A DNA stretch of 48,382 nt from a virus. The stretch spans positions 1 to 48,382 of IMG/VR virus record IMGVR_UViG_3300013131_000067, one strand, 5' to 3'. Shown in pieces: positions 41,590 through 48,382 of this stretch (position 1 is the stretch's first letter; the number at the start of each line of letters is the position of its first letter). Position numbers and translations under genes: made by a program. The notes under the pieces are model-generated. The model searched no databases. It was not told where the DNA came from and saw only the letters and a list, made by a program, of their open reading frames with translations.

Positions 41590-41781
41590 GTGGAAAAAAA
41601 TAATCGATTAGATGAATATAATAAACTAGCGGAAGAATGATTATATATGAAAAGAGATCCTGATACGTCTCAAAAAGAACTTGATGATGTTAATCAAAAA
41701 CTGATTGAGTTATGAAAAGATATGACCGTTTCTGAACATTATCTAGCAAATAATTATATAAAACATTTGAGAAAAAGATAA
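41590..41781 (+). CDS. Hypothetical protein (63 aa), GTG start
   Basis: GTG begins 2 nt after the preceding stop with GGAG close by. Both Trps are TGA (EEWLYMK, IELWKDM), in contrast to the gene before it. Helical and charged; function unknown. Confidence 0.5.
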
Positions 41782-41915
41782 AAAAATTACATTTATAAAG
41801 AAAGAGGGAGTTAAAACACTCCCTAGAGGTTATAGCGGAATCAACATACTTTACTCCATGAGAAAGTGATTTTGAGGTTGAGGCATCTAAAAAAGTTTCT
41901 ATAAAAGAGGTTGTT

Positions 41916-42269
41916 TTGTTAAATAACAATAAAGAAGAACTTAATGAAACTAAAAAAAATGTAACGATTGTAAAGGTTAAAGAACCCACTTTTATAAAAG
42001 AACAAGTAATTGATAAGAAACCAATAAATAATAATACGTCAATAAAGGTTAATGTAAAAAAAGAAACTTCTCAATCTAACAAAATGCTGGTTAAAACTAT
42101 ATTAGAAAAGGTTGCTAAGTTAACAAGCGAACAAAGAAAGAAGTTATTAGAAACTGCCGATAAATATAATCCTTCTAATGGAACAAAGAAATGGGCAGAA
42201 AAAACATTTGAAAACATAAATAATATAAACTCTAAGTTATGTATGTATTTATTAGAAAACAAAAACTAA
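41916..42269 (+). CDS. Hypothetical basic protein (117 aa), TTG start
   Basis: TTG is chosen because AAAGAGG lies 5 nt upstream. The same frame is open back to 41799 and reads IAESTYFTPWESDFEVE there (W as TGA), so the true start may be earlier, possibly at a non-ATG codon near 41832. The body is Lys-rich; the C-terminal ~45 residues (LTSEQRKKLLETADKY, GTKKWAEKTF) look like a small DNA-binding helical domain. A strong terminator follows. Confidence 0.52.
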   Translation: MLNNNKEELNETKKNVTIVKVKEPTFIKEQVIDKKPINNNTSIKVNVKKETSQSNKMLVKTILEKVAKLTSEQRKKLLETADKYNPSNGTKKWAEKTFENINNINSKLCMYLLENKN

Positions 42270-42299
42270 AAAACTAATAGTATTCATTATAACTATAAT

Positions 42300-42323
42300 A
42301 AAAAGAGGCAATGCCTCTTTTTT
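42300..42323 (+). terminator. Rho-independent terminator
   Basis: A 10-bp stem (AAAAAGAGGC with GCCTCTTTTT), a 3-nt loop and a T-run. It ends the small-gene operon just before the next promoter and, being A-rich on its left arm, may also act on the other strand. Confidence 0.85.
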
Positions 42324-42365
42324 GTATATTCAAATTAGAGTATTTTTTCACTTTTTTCGTATCGA

Positions 42366-42396
42366 CTATTTTATTTATGAATGGATTTGTTATATT
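42366..42396 (+). promoter_or_regulatory. Putative promoter (CTATTT-19-TATATT family)
   Basis: CTATTT at 42366, TATATT at 42391 preceded by TGT (extended -10). It lies between a terminator and a gene with a strong AGAAGGAG site, the best promoter context in the window. Confidence 0.68.
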
Positions 42397-42425
42397 TATT
42401 CCATAATTGAGAAGGAGCCCATCAC

Positions 42426-43655
42426 ATGGCTATTATGCGTACGGAAATTCAGGGTCAAATGACCGTTGACCTTATTCGTGATAAGGTTAATAAGTTAAAC
42501 AAGCGTGCTCAAAAGCTTGGCATTAACGGCCTTACGATGGAAGTTACTTCTGAGAATCGCGAAGTCAAGATCGGTTATATTAAGGTTATTAAGACCTTTT
42601 ATACCGTTACTATTCATGGTGAACCTATTCATTATAATGGTTGGACTTTTCTTAGTCGTGTTGATATGGTAAATGGCATTCCAGTTTTCTTTAACGCTCC
42701 AGATACCAATAATAATATGAACGAAAAGTATAGTGATCTTAACACCTCTCGTTGTGATCACTGTCATCATGATAGGCGTAGAAATTCTGTTTACATTCTT
42801 CGTCATGAAGATGGTCATGAGGTTGTTGTTGGTTCTACCTGCATTAAGGATTTCTTGGGTAATCTTCCTGAAAAGGCTCTTTGGGCGTGGAAGAATCTTG
42901 AGAAGCTTGATCGTGATTTTGATGATTTTGGTGGTAGTAAGTATAATGAGAATGTTATTGAGCGTCTTGATTTCTTTGCTTTGACGAACGCTCTTATTCG
43001 TATGAATGGTTGGGTACCTAAGTCTGCCGCATATAACGAAAAGACTTCAACCGCGAGCGATATCATTTACTATCTGAATCCGCCTTCAAGTGTTCATCCT
43101 GAGCCTTATAAGGCTTGGAAGCATTTTGTTGATAGTATCACTATTTCCGATGAAGATATGAAGATTGCTAATGAGGTTAGTAATTGGATTAATCAATCTA
43201 CTGATAATGCTCGTACGATGAATGACTATATGTATAATCTTCGTGCCATGAATAAGTCTGAGTTTGTTGACTACAAGCATTTTGGTTATATGGCTTCTGC
43301 GGTTGCTACTTATCTTAAGGAAATGAATAAGATTCGTATTGAGAGGGAAAAGACTGAAAATAAGTCTAACGAGCATTTTGGTAACGTTGCAACTCGCCAT
43401 AAGAATATCTCTTTGAAGTTTGTTAGTTCTAATGCTTTCGAACGTCAAAATAGCTATTATTATAATGATAATTGTATCTCTTATCGTTATACTTTTGAAG
43501 ATGATAAGGGTAATCAGTTTGTTTGGTGGACAAGCGATATAATTAACGATCTTGAGAAAGATCATTTCTATAGCGTTGACTTTCGGATTAAGAAGCATGA
43601 TGAGTATAAGGGTCGTAATCAGACCATTATTACTCATGTTAAGTTTAATGATTAA
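42426..43655 (+). CDS. Phage protein with Cys/His cluster (409 aa)
   Basis: AGAAGGAG precedes the ATG. A CDHCHHDRRRNSVYILRHED motif near residues 113-132, then GSTCIKDFLG, forms a likely zinc site shared with uncharacterised phage and plasmid proteins. The C-terminal ~100 residues look OB-like and beta-rich (YRYTFEDDKGNQFVWWT, FYSVDFRIKKHDEYKGRNQ). All Trps are TGG and codons are biased toward GTT, CTT, CGT and AAG, unlike the genes before it, suggesting high early expression. Nucleic-acid binding is inferred. Confidence 0.65.
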   Translation: MAIMRTEIQGQMTVDLIRDKVNKLNKRAQKLGINGLTMEVTSENREVKIGYIKVIKTFYTVTIHGEPIHYNGWTFLSRVDMVNGIPVFFNAPDTNNNMNEKYSDLNTSRCDHCHHDRRRNSVYILRHEDGHEVVVGSTCIKDFLGNLPEKALWAWKNLEKLDRDFDDFGGSKYNENVIERLDFFALTNALIRMNGWVPKSAAYNEKTSTASDIIYYLNPPSSVHPEPYKAWKHFVDSITISDEDMKIANEVSNWINQSTDNARTMNDYMYNLRAMNKSEFVDYKHFGYMASAVATYLKEMNKIRIEREKTENKSNEHFGNVATRHKNISLKFVSSNAFERQNSYYYNDNCISYRYTFEDDKGNQFVWWTSDIINDLEKDHFYSVDFRIKKHDEYKGRNQTIITHVKFND

Positions 43656-43666
43656 GGAATAAGATA

Positions 43667-44740
43667 ATGAAGATCAATTCTAACTTGTATAAGAAGATTC
43701 TGGAAGAAATTGAGTTGGGATACATCTCAGTCCAGTCTCATCCCACTCTTCCTATTTTCATTTATAACTATACTCAAAAGACTCAATTTGAATGGCGTTG
43801 GAATGAGGCTACTTCTATTTGTAGAGGTCTTATTCTCGATTCAAAACTAAACATCGTTGCAAGACCTTTTGAAAAGTTCTTTACTCTTGAACAGTGTAAG
43901 GATATGAACATTGAGATTCCTTACGATAAGTCATATTCTATCTTTCCTAAGATGGATGGTTCTTTAGGAATCTTTTGGTCTTATCAGAATGAATATGGTA
44001 TTGCTACTAGGGGTTCATTTACTTCTGATCAAGCAATTGAAGGAACTAAGATTCTATATGAAACGTTTTCTTATGGTAAATTAGAAGCAATGAGAGAACT
44101 TTCGCGAAATGTTACGTTTTTGTTTGAAATCATTTATCCGGAAAATAGGATTGTTGTTGATTATAAGGGTAAGCGCGATTTGGTGTTTTTAACGGCAATT
44201 GATATTATCAACGGTTATGATGACGGCGATGCTTATTTTATGTTTTTTAAGAATAGAGTTAATAGAATTCAGTTTAATGGTTCTTTTGATGACCTTAAGA
44301 ATCTGAATAACATCAATGAAGAAGGTTTTGTAATTCTTTTTGACATCGGTTTCAGAATGAAGATTAAGTTTGAAGAGTATCTTCGTCTTCATAAGCTATA
44401 TTGTGGTTTGTCTAATAAAATGATTTGGGAAATGCTTTCAGAAGGAAGGACAAAAGATGAAATTCTAAATGATATGCCAGATGAATTCATGAATTGGGCA
44501 AAGTCTATAATTGAAAAGTTAGATTCACAATTCTTTACTCATCAAACGGCAATTTTGAATTTATTTAACTTATTCAAGATGTATAGTGAAGATAGAAAGA
44601 TGTTTGCGGAAAAGGTTATGTGTTGTAGAAAGGATTATCATTCAATGTTGTTTTCGGCGTTGGATGGAAAGAATTTTGATAAGCAAATTTGGCGTCTTTT
44701 GAAGCCGAAAGAAGTCGAAAAGTTTAATTCCGTTTCTTAA
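43667..44740 (+). CDS. T4 Rnl1-like RNA ligase
   Basis: 357 aa nucleotidyltransferase that joins RNA ends. Motif I is KMDGS with the AMP-accepting Lys95 (T4 Rnl1 uses Lys99). CRGLILDSKLNIVARPFEKFF precedes it, ATRGSF follows, then FLFEIIYPENRIVVDY (motif IIIa region) and VILFDIGFRMKIKFEEYLRL (motifs IV/V: FRMKIKF). The C-terminal ~100 residues are helical. All Trps are TGG. It probably repairs tRNAs cut by host anticodon nucleases; the kinase-phosphatase partner was not found here. Confidence 0.87.
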   Translation: MKINSNLYKKILEEIELGYISVQSHPTLPIFIYNYTQKTQFEWRWNEATSICRGLILDSKLNIVARPFEKFFTLEQCKDMNIEIPYDKSYSIFPKMDGSLGIFWSYQNEYGIATRGSFTSDQAIEGTKILYETFSYGKLEAMRELSRNVTFLFEIIYPENRIVVDYKGKRDLVFLTAIDIINGYDDGDAYFMFFKNRVNRIQFNGSFDDLKNLNNINEEGFVILFDIGFRMKIKFEEYLRLHKLYCGLSNKMIWEMLSEGRTKDEILNDMPDEFMNWAKSIIEKLDSQFFTHQTAILNLFNLFKMYSEDRKMFAEKVMCCRKDYHSMLFSALDGKNFDKQIWRLLKPKEVEKFNSVS

Positions 44741-44762
44741 TGTAAAAAAGGAGTTTGCAAAA

Positions 44763-45056
44763 ATGAATAAGCCTAATTTTGTTAATGGTTTTAATGATCA
44801 AGAAATCAAGATTGGTGATAGGGTTGCTTATCCCACTTATGGCGGTGGAATGAGTCAAGGAATTGTGGTAGATATTGTTCCTGGCTCTTATTATAATTGG
44901 CGATGCATTCGCATTGAAAAAGGATTTAATGCGGTTATTGAAATTGACGTTAATTATTATTCGAGTTTTGATTATGAAAGTCAAAAGTCGGTTTATAAGA
45001 CATATAAGCGTAGGTTTGAAAGTAATAAAACTAGATATCTAGTAAGGATTAGCTAA
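44763..45056 (+). CDS. Small SH3-like protein (97 aa)
   Basis: AAGGAG lies 10 nt upstream. The N-terminal half (IKIGDRVAYPTYGGGMSQGI, then VVDIVPGSYYNWRCIRIE) resembles a KOW/SH3-like barrel; the C-terminal tail is basic. Trp is TGG. It may bind RNA or protein, but the family is not established. Confidence 0.58.
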   Translation: MNKPNFVNGFNDQEIKIGDRVAYPTYGGGMSQGIVVDIVPGSYYNWRCIRIEKGFNAVIEIDVNYYSSFDYESQKSVYKTYKRRFESNKTRYLVRIS

Positions 45057-45060
45057 ACAA

Positions 45061-45675
45061 ATGAATATATTCTTTACATCTGATTTCCATTTCTCGCATA
45101 GACGGATTATTGATTATTGTCCGGAGACTCGAGGACGGTTTCGATTTGAAAATGGAGATTATGATTTAAATAGTATGAATGAAGCTTTGATTGAAATGTG
45201 GAATTCCGTCGTTAGGTCGGAAGATATTGTTTATTTCTTGGGAGACTGGTCTTTGCATCCTAAGAATAGAGATAAGTTTCTTTCTCGTCTTAATGGTCAT
45301 ATTACTTGGATCAAAGGAAATCACGATTATCGTTCCAAAACTGCTCTTGAACTAATGAAGAGTAGAATGATTTATTATCCAGAAGCACATCTTATGTCTA
45401 ATAATGGACGTGGTTATTTGATGGTTCATTCCCCATTTGATATTCAAAGATATGAGCGTCATATTCCCGATACTGCGAGAATTATTTGTGGTCATGTTCA
45501 TGAAAAGTGGAAGGTAAAAGCTAAAGATAGTTTTATAGAAGCTTATATCACTTCTGATCATAGCGAAGGTGGATTTGTAACAAAACATCCTATCGTGAAT
45601 GTCGGATGTGATGCGTGGTCAATGAATATGGTTAGCTTGGAAGAATTGGAAGATTTGTTCATGAGGATTGAATAA
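45061..45675 (+). CDS. Metallophosphoesterase
   Basis: 204 aa calcineurin-like phosphoesterase. All metal motifs are present in order: TSDFHFSHRR (DxH, residues 8-10), FLGDWSL (GD, 61-62), IKGNHDYRS (GNHD, 86-89), MVHSP and CGHVHEKW (GHxH). It hydrolyses phosphoesters; the substrate (nucleotide, RNA 2',3'-phosphate or protein) cannot be told. Lying three genes from the RNA ligase, an RNA-end-healing role is conceivable. All Trps are TGG. Confidence 0.88.
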   Translation: MNIFFTSDFHFSHRRIIDYCPETRGRFRFENGDYDLNSMNEALIEMWNSVVRSEDIVYFLGDWSLHPKNRDKFLSRLNGHITWIKGNHDYRSKTALELMKSRMIYYPEAHLMSNNGRGYLMVHSPFDIQRYERHIPDTARIICGHVHEKWKVKAKDSFIEAYITSDHSEGGFVTKHPIVNVGCDAWSMNMVSLEELEDLFMRIE

Positions 45676-45678
45676 ATT

Positions 45679-45909
45679 ATGAGATTTATTTCTAACGATA
45701 AGGTAAATCCTTTAATCGGCGAAACTAGAATTATAAAGAAGTTTCTTTTATTTCCAAAGTGCTTACAAAATTTAGACGGTTTTTTTGAATCGAGATGGTT
45801 TGAAACGGCTATCATAGAAGAAATTTATGAAGAAAGAGGAGTATATATTTCAGCAGATCCCGGATATTCTTCTGAAGTTGATTGGTGGGAAAATAGATGG
45901 GTAAATTAA
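45679..45909 (+). CDS. Hypothetical protein (76 aa)
   Basis: Starts 3 nt after the phosphoesterase stop. The C-terminus is rich in Trp written as TGG (DWWENRWVN). It looks beta-rich. Function unknown. Confidence 0.55.
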   Translation: MRFISNDKVNPLIGETRIIKKFLLFPKCLQNLDGFFESRWFETAIIEEIYEERGVYISADPGYSSEVDWWENRWVN

Positions 45910-45924
45910 GGAAATAAAATAACG

Positions 45925-46146
45925 ATGGACAAAATTCTAGTTAGTCGTAAAGAATGAGAAAGATTGAAAAAACTTGAAGAAAAACAAACTAAAGAAGATT
46001 ATTGTTTTTGAGTGCCATGAGAAACGTTCGGAAAAAATGGATGATTATCGCCACATAAGGATAAAAAGTTCTATATATCAATAGGCGATAATTCAATTTG
46101 TCCAACTTGTCATAAGGAAATTAAGAAAGATGTCTCGATCATATAA
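45925..46146 (+). CDS. Small CxxC protein (73 aa)
   Basis: Four of four Trps are TGA (KEWERL, CFWVPWETFGKNGWLS), directly after a set of TGG-only genes. ICPTCHKE near the C-terminus, with an earlier Cys, may bind zinc. Function unknown; the 3' end overlaps the next gene by 17 nt. Confidence 0.55.
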
Positions 46147-46312
46147 AAAGAACAAATACACGAAAAGTAAGGTAATTGATACGTCGTGTAGATGTCATGG
46201 CGGATGTCCTTATTGTTTAAGTAATAGAATGCACTCAGATAATAAGAAAAAGATGTCAGCTGATTATATTTATTATGAAGATATAAATGAGGAACAAGAT
46301 GAGAGTATATAA
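46130..46312 (+). CDS. Small Cys/His-rich basic protein (60 aa)
   Basis: MSRSYKKNKY then CRCHGGCPYCLSNRMH gives a compact zinc-binding cluster after a basic start, a pattern seen in small phage proteins of unknown function. It has no Trp. Overlaps both neighbours, implying coupled translation. Confidence 0.55.
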   Translation: MSRSYKKNKYTKSKVIDTSCRCHGGCPYCLSNRMHSDNKKKMSADYIYYEDINEEQDESI

Positions 46313-46730
46313 TGTAACGGTTACTGAAAAACAACTTAGGGTTCTTAGGGACGCAACCGAGTTATTGACGAGAATTGGTTTAGGTCAATGGAGGGAAATT
46401 ATAGATTGGATGCCTTTAGAAAAAGGTATTTCCTCCGAAGATTTAAATGAAATAGGTCAAATCCTTTCAAAATATACTGAGAAAAGTGTAGATGGTTATT
46501 CGTCTTATATCGGTATTCATAATGCAAGAGATTTTGCTAAGATATCAGATGATTTATATCAAGTTTTTAGACATAGGTTAAGTTGGGATCATGCAAAAGA
46601 TAATAATCTAACAAATGAAGACGGTTCTAGAAACTGGGCTGATATGTTATCGGTTTATTATGATGATCCAATGAAGTATTCTTATGAACCGTTTGCAATA
46701 GTAAAGGAACTCCATAATGAAAAAGAATAA
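46299..46730 (+). CDS. Hypothetical protein (143 aa)
   Basis: The ATG at 46299 is preferred over 46287 because GAGG lies 5 nt before it. Helical; LRDATELLTRIGLGQWREII near the N-terminus resembles uncharacterised phage proteins. All Trps are TGG. Function unknown. Confidence 0.6.
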   Translation: MRVYNVTVTEKQLRVLRDATELLTRIGLGQWREIIDWMPLEKGISSEDLNEIGQILSKYTEKSVDGYSSYIGIHNARDFAKISDDLYQVFRHRLSWDHAKDNNLTNEDGSRNWADMLSVYYDDPMKYSYEPFAIVKELHNEKE

Positions 46731-46836
46731 TAAATATCGCGAACAAATCAATGAACTAGTTAAGAAGATTATGAATAATCAAGTTATGTGTATATGTTGT
46801 GGAAAAAGCGTATTAAATCATAATAAGGAGAAGTAA
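46717..46836 (+). CDS. Very small CxxC peptide (39 aa)
   Basis: Overlaps the previous gene by 14 nt and ends 5 nt before the decarboxylase homologue. CICCGKSVLNH near the end could bind a metal. Real because of tight spacing on both sides, but short. Confidence 0.42.
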   Translation: MKKNNKYREQINELVKKIMNNQVMCICCGKSVLNHNKEK

Positions 46837-46841
46837 ATTTA

Positions 46842-47360
46842 ATGAAGATTAGAGTTCCTTATGAATTTTTTGAAACAAAAGGTATAGGAGAAAGTGCCTT
46901 AGAACATCATGCAGGAAGTTACCATTTTGCGTTACATAGTGCCGGTATTGCAAACTTCAATATAATGACATATAGTTCAACAATTCCAAAAACAGCAAAA
47001 CTAGTAAACTATAATGATATTATAGATAATTTACCTTTTGGTTCGGAATTAACATGTATTATGTCGATATGTAATGGCGAAGAAAGTGAATTGTTATCAG
47101 CGGGTATTATTTACGGCTGGTTATTTGATGAAAATAATGAAAAAATAGGTGGTTTAGCTTGCGAAGTTTCAGGGTGTTATCCATTAGATGAACTTGAATA
47201 TAGATTAGAAGCCGTTATTCGAGAACTACACATAGGAACATATTCTGAATATGAACTTAAGGATCTTAGAACCATAACTAGTAGCCACACTCCACAAAAA
47301 AGATACGGAACAGCTTTAGCTGCCTTATGTTTTGTTAGTTTTAATAAAGATACTGAATAA
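46842..47360 (+). CDS. Pyruvoyl-dependent arginine decarboxylase homologue
   Basis: 172 aa, close to the ~165 aa of Methanocaldococcus PvlArgDC. FALHSAGIANFNIMTYSSTI matches the region around the self-cleavage site: Ser45-Ser46, whose second Ser becomes the pyruvoyl cofactor. Asn40 matches the conserved NxN asparagine. Glu108 (GGLACEVSG) aligns with the catalytic Glu109. The ending, SSHTPQKRYGTALAALCFVS, fits the EHT...G.A.AA end. The family makes agmatine and CO2 from arginine. GGAG precedes the ATG by 10 nt. Trp is TGG. Polyamine supply or pH control during infection is inferred. Confidence 0.83.
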   Translation: MKIRVPYEFFETKGIGESALEHHAGSYHFALHSAGIANFNIMTYSSTIPKTAKLVNYNDIIDNLPFGSELTCIMSICNGEESELLSAGIIYGWLFDENNEKIGGLACEVSGCYPLDELEYRLEAVIRELHIGTYSEYELKDLRTITSSHTPQKRYGTALAALCFVSFNKDTE

Positions 47361-47503
47361 TGAATATAGTTTTTTCAAATATATGTTTGGCTGATTTCTT
47401 TGAAACCCTTTGCGGCAAAGGGATGGATGAAAAAACTTGTAATAAAAACAACCGCTTTTTTATTACAGGTGATTTAAGTAAAATGTATAGTTATATCAAA
47501 TAA
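47360..47503 (+). CDS. Possible small protein (47 aa) or structured RNA
   Basis: ATG overlaps the preceding stop. The frame is Cys-containing (three Cys) and lacks Trp. It is filled by two strong hairpins, so the segment may work as RNA instead of, or as well as, coding sequence. Confidence 0.38.
   Translation: MNIVFSNICLADFFETLCGKGMDEKTCNKNNRFFITGDLSKMYSYIK
47406..47422 (+). other. Hairpin 1 of a tandem pair
   Basis: CCCTTTG and CAAAGGG pair perfectly around a CGG loop. Very compact and GC-rich for this genome. Confidence 0.5.
47435..47470 (+). terminator. Hairpin 2 of a tandem pair, possible terminator
   Basis: A 14-bp stem with one G-U pair (core TGTAATAAAAA with TTTTTATTACA) and an 8-nt loop. 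The T-run is inside the stem, not after it, so termination is plausible but not assured. It lies between the decarboxylase gene and the next promoter. Confidence 0.45.
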
Positions 47504-47530
47504 TATATTTTTTCATTATTTTGTCATTGG

Positions 47531-47563
47531 CTATTTCAAATCACAATGGGATTGGTTAGATTA
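47531..47563 (+). promoter_or_regulatory. Putative promoter (CTATTT-20-TAGATTA)
   Basis: CTATTT at 47531 and TAGATTA at 47557, 20 nt apart, matching the sites at 11411 and 40128 in spacing and the GGCTATTT lead. It sits in a 101-nt gap before a short-gene operon. Confidence 0.55.
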
Positions 47564-47604
47564 TAAATGTGATTGAAAATCGTAAAACAAAAAACGGAGA
47601 CGAG

Positions 47605-47715
47605 ATGACAAAGACTATTACGCCTCAAATGAAGCAATTTTTGATTGAATTCCAGCAAATTGTTGATAAAAACAATATTTTGACGACAATTAACGGGTCC
47701 GAAGTAACAGAATAA
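47605..47715 (+). CDS. Very small protein (36 aa)
   Basis: CGGAGACGAG precedes the ATG. Helical (MKQFLIEFQQIVDKNN). First gene after the putative promoter at 47531. No Trp; function unknown. Confidence 0.5.
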   Translation: MTKTITPQMKQFLIEFQQIVDKNNILTTINGSEVTE

Positions 47716-47732
47716 AGAAAGGAAAAAGTAAA

Positions 47733-47924
47733 GTGTCTAAGACATTGCGTTCACAGTATGGTAATGATGAAAAGAAGCTTGAAAAGAAGATTCGTAAGAA
47801 TCAAACAAAGAAGAGGCATGGAACAAAAACTCAAGTAGTTTCAAATTTCCTTCAGCAGGAACAGAGTGATTTGATTGATTGAGAAGAAGAAGATATCGAA
47901 GAAGAGTTTTATAATCGTTTCTAA
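47733..47924 (+). CDS. Small basic-acidic protein (63 aa), GTG start
   Basis: AAAGGAAAAAG lies before the GTG. A basic N-terminal half (KKLEKKIRKNQTKKRHG) and an acidic C-terminal half (DWEEEDIEEEF, W as TGA). Could bind nucleic acid. Function unknown. Confidence 0.52.
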
Positions 47925-47946
47925 ATTTCCTTATAAGGAGGTTATT

Positions 47947-48309
47947 ATGTCTACTATTATTCCAGAAGGTGTAAAGATTTGTTATCTTTATGTTTATAAT
48001 CGTTCTTTGAGTGTTGATTTTTATAATCATCTTAGGGACGAATTTAAGAATTCTCGTTTGCCCGTTGTAACATGCGCAATTGATACGATTTGTAACCGTA
48101 TCGGTTTCAGCGTAAACAATCCTAATGAAAACTTTTGCAGAAAGATTGGTCGCGAATATGCACTAAATCGTTTAGCCGAATTGAATGATTCGCCAAATTA
48201 TACTATTATTGGTCCGGATTCAATTCCGAGTTATAGTAGTTTTACTAGCGGTTTGGTTGATAATGTTTATGACTTTCTTTATGATAATCAAATGATTACT
48301 GATATGTAA
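47947..48309 (+). CDS. Hypothetical protein (120 aa)
   Basis: The ATG at 47947 follows a strong AAGGAGG at 5 nt; the frame is open further upstream only within the previous gene. The protein is alpha/beta with NRSLSVDFYNHLRDEF and a polar end. It has no Trp. Codons resemble the highly expressed block at 42.4-45.7 kb. Function unknown. Confidence 0.6.
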   Translation: MSTIIPEGVKICYLYVYNRSLSVDFYNHLRDEFKNSRLPVVTCAIDTICNRIGFSVNNPNENFCRKIGREYALNRLAELNDSPNYTIIGPDSIPSYSSFTSGLVDNVYDFLYDNQMITDM

Positions 48310-48328
48310 AAAAATAAAGGAATAAAAA

Positions 48329-48382
48329 ATGAATACCAGTAACACGAGTATGTGGTTTTGTGGCGCTACATCAATGATAACT
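48329..48382 (+). CDS. Partial gene at the window edge
   Basis: AAAGGAATAAAAA precedes an ATG; 18 codons (MNTSNTSMWFCGATSMIT) are visible before the window ends. Trp is TGG. Nothing more can be said. Confidence 0.4.
   Translation, partial: MNTSNTSMWFCGATSMIT

Noticed and set aside
1-48382. tRNA genes, including a suppressor tRNA, and CRISPR arrays
   Set aside because: No cloverleaf with a TTCGA-type arm and no regular direct-repeat/spacer pattern was found by eye; tRNAscan-SE or ARAGORN could overturn this.

Overview
The window is 48.4 kb of an AT-rich, tailed-phage-like genome (a large lytic myovirus-type phage or a relative) that reads TGA as tryptophan. TGA falls exactly where conserved families need Trp: PIWTASQ in the replicative helicase, SIEGWAD in the ribonucleotide reductase, HPDKW in a J-domain, NVWNDTFWG in a NADAR protein and GRIWFRTDL at a tail-fibre C-terminus. 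Every gene I could close ends in TAA or TAG. Many apparent short ORFs are therefore pieces of long genes, which I have rejoined here. I saw no tRNA gene, so the decoder of TGA is not in the window.

Layout. 1-5.4 kb: a bidirectional hairpin terminator, a 1336-aa beta-helix-like appendage protein, a small protein and a DnaJ-like protein. 5.4-19 kb: the replication and recombination block, with a gp32-like SSB, UvsX/RecA, a 5' nuclease, a split DnaB/gp41 helicase, a dCMP deaminase, a bacterial-type DnaE polymerase, a dimeric dUTPase and a DinG-like helicase. 19-23.2 kb: small genes, a C5-cytosine methyltransferase and virion-type proteins (DUF5661-like, FN3-like). 23.2-32.1 kb: nucleotide metabolism, with a dNMP kinase, a ThyA-family enzyme carrying the dCMP-type Asp, a split class II ribonucleotide reductase, ThyX, a deoxyribosyltransferase-like protein and NADAR, plus a FeoA-like protein. 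32.1-38.8 kb, reverse strand: five appendage genes including a 1204-aa tail fibre and a second beta-helix protein. 38.9-48.4 kb, forward: a permuted NlpC/P60-like protein, an MscS-like membrane protein, a DNA glycosylase-like protein, RNA ligase, a metallophosphoesterase, a pyruvoyl-dependent arginine decarboxylase homologue and many small unknowns.

Most striking are two fractured genes. The helicase and the ribonucleotide reductase are each encoded as two separate ORFs ending or starting in split-intein halves, with a homing-endonuclease-like gene between. Rejoining the exteins restores 463-aa and 622-aa enzymes. The helicase intein is split at an unusual place (53 + 142 aa, before block B); the reductase intein is split conventionally (102 + 43 aa). 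In both, the endonuclease ORF overlaps the start of the C-terminal half by 37-38 nt.

A second theme is DNA chemistry. The ThyA-like enzyme has Asp where thymidylate synthases have Asn, as in dCMP hydroxymethylases, while ThyX can supply dTMP. With the dUTPase-family protein, the dNMP kinase and dCMP deaminase, this suggests a modified-cytosine pathway. A third theme is TGA use: some genes write Trp almost only as TGA (endonucleases, tail genes) and others only as TGG (polymerase, DinG-like helicase, the 42.4-45.9 kb block). Four intergenic sites share a promoter-like pattern, CTATTT, 19-20 nt, TATATTA, and probably drive the early and small-gene operons.
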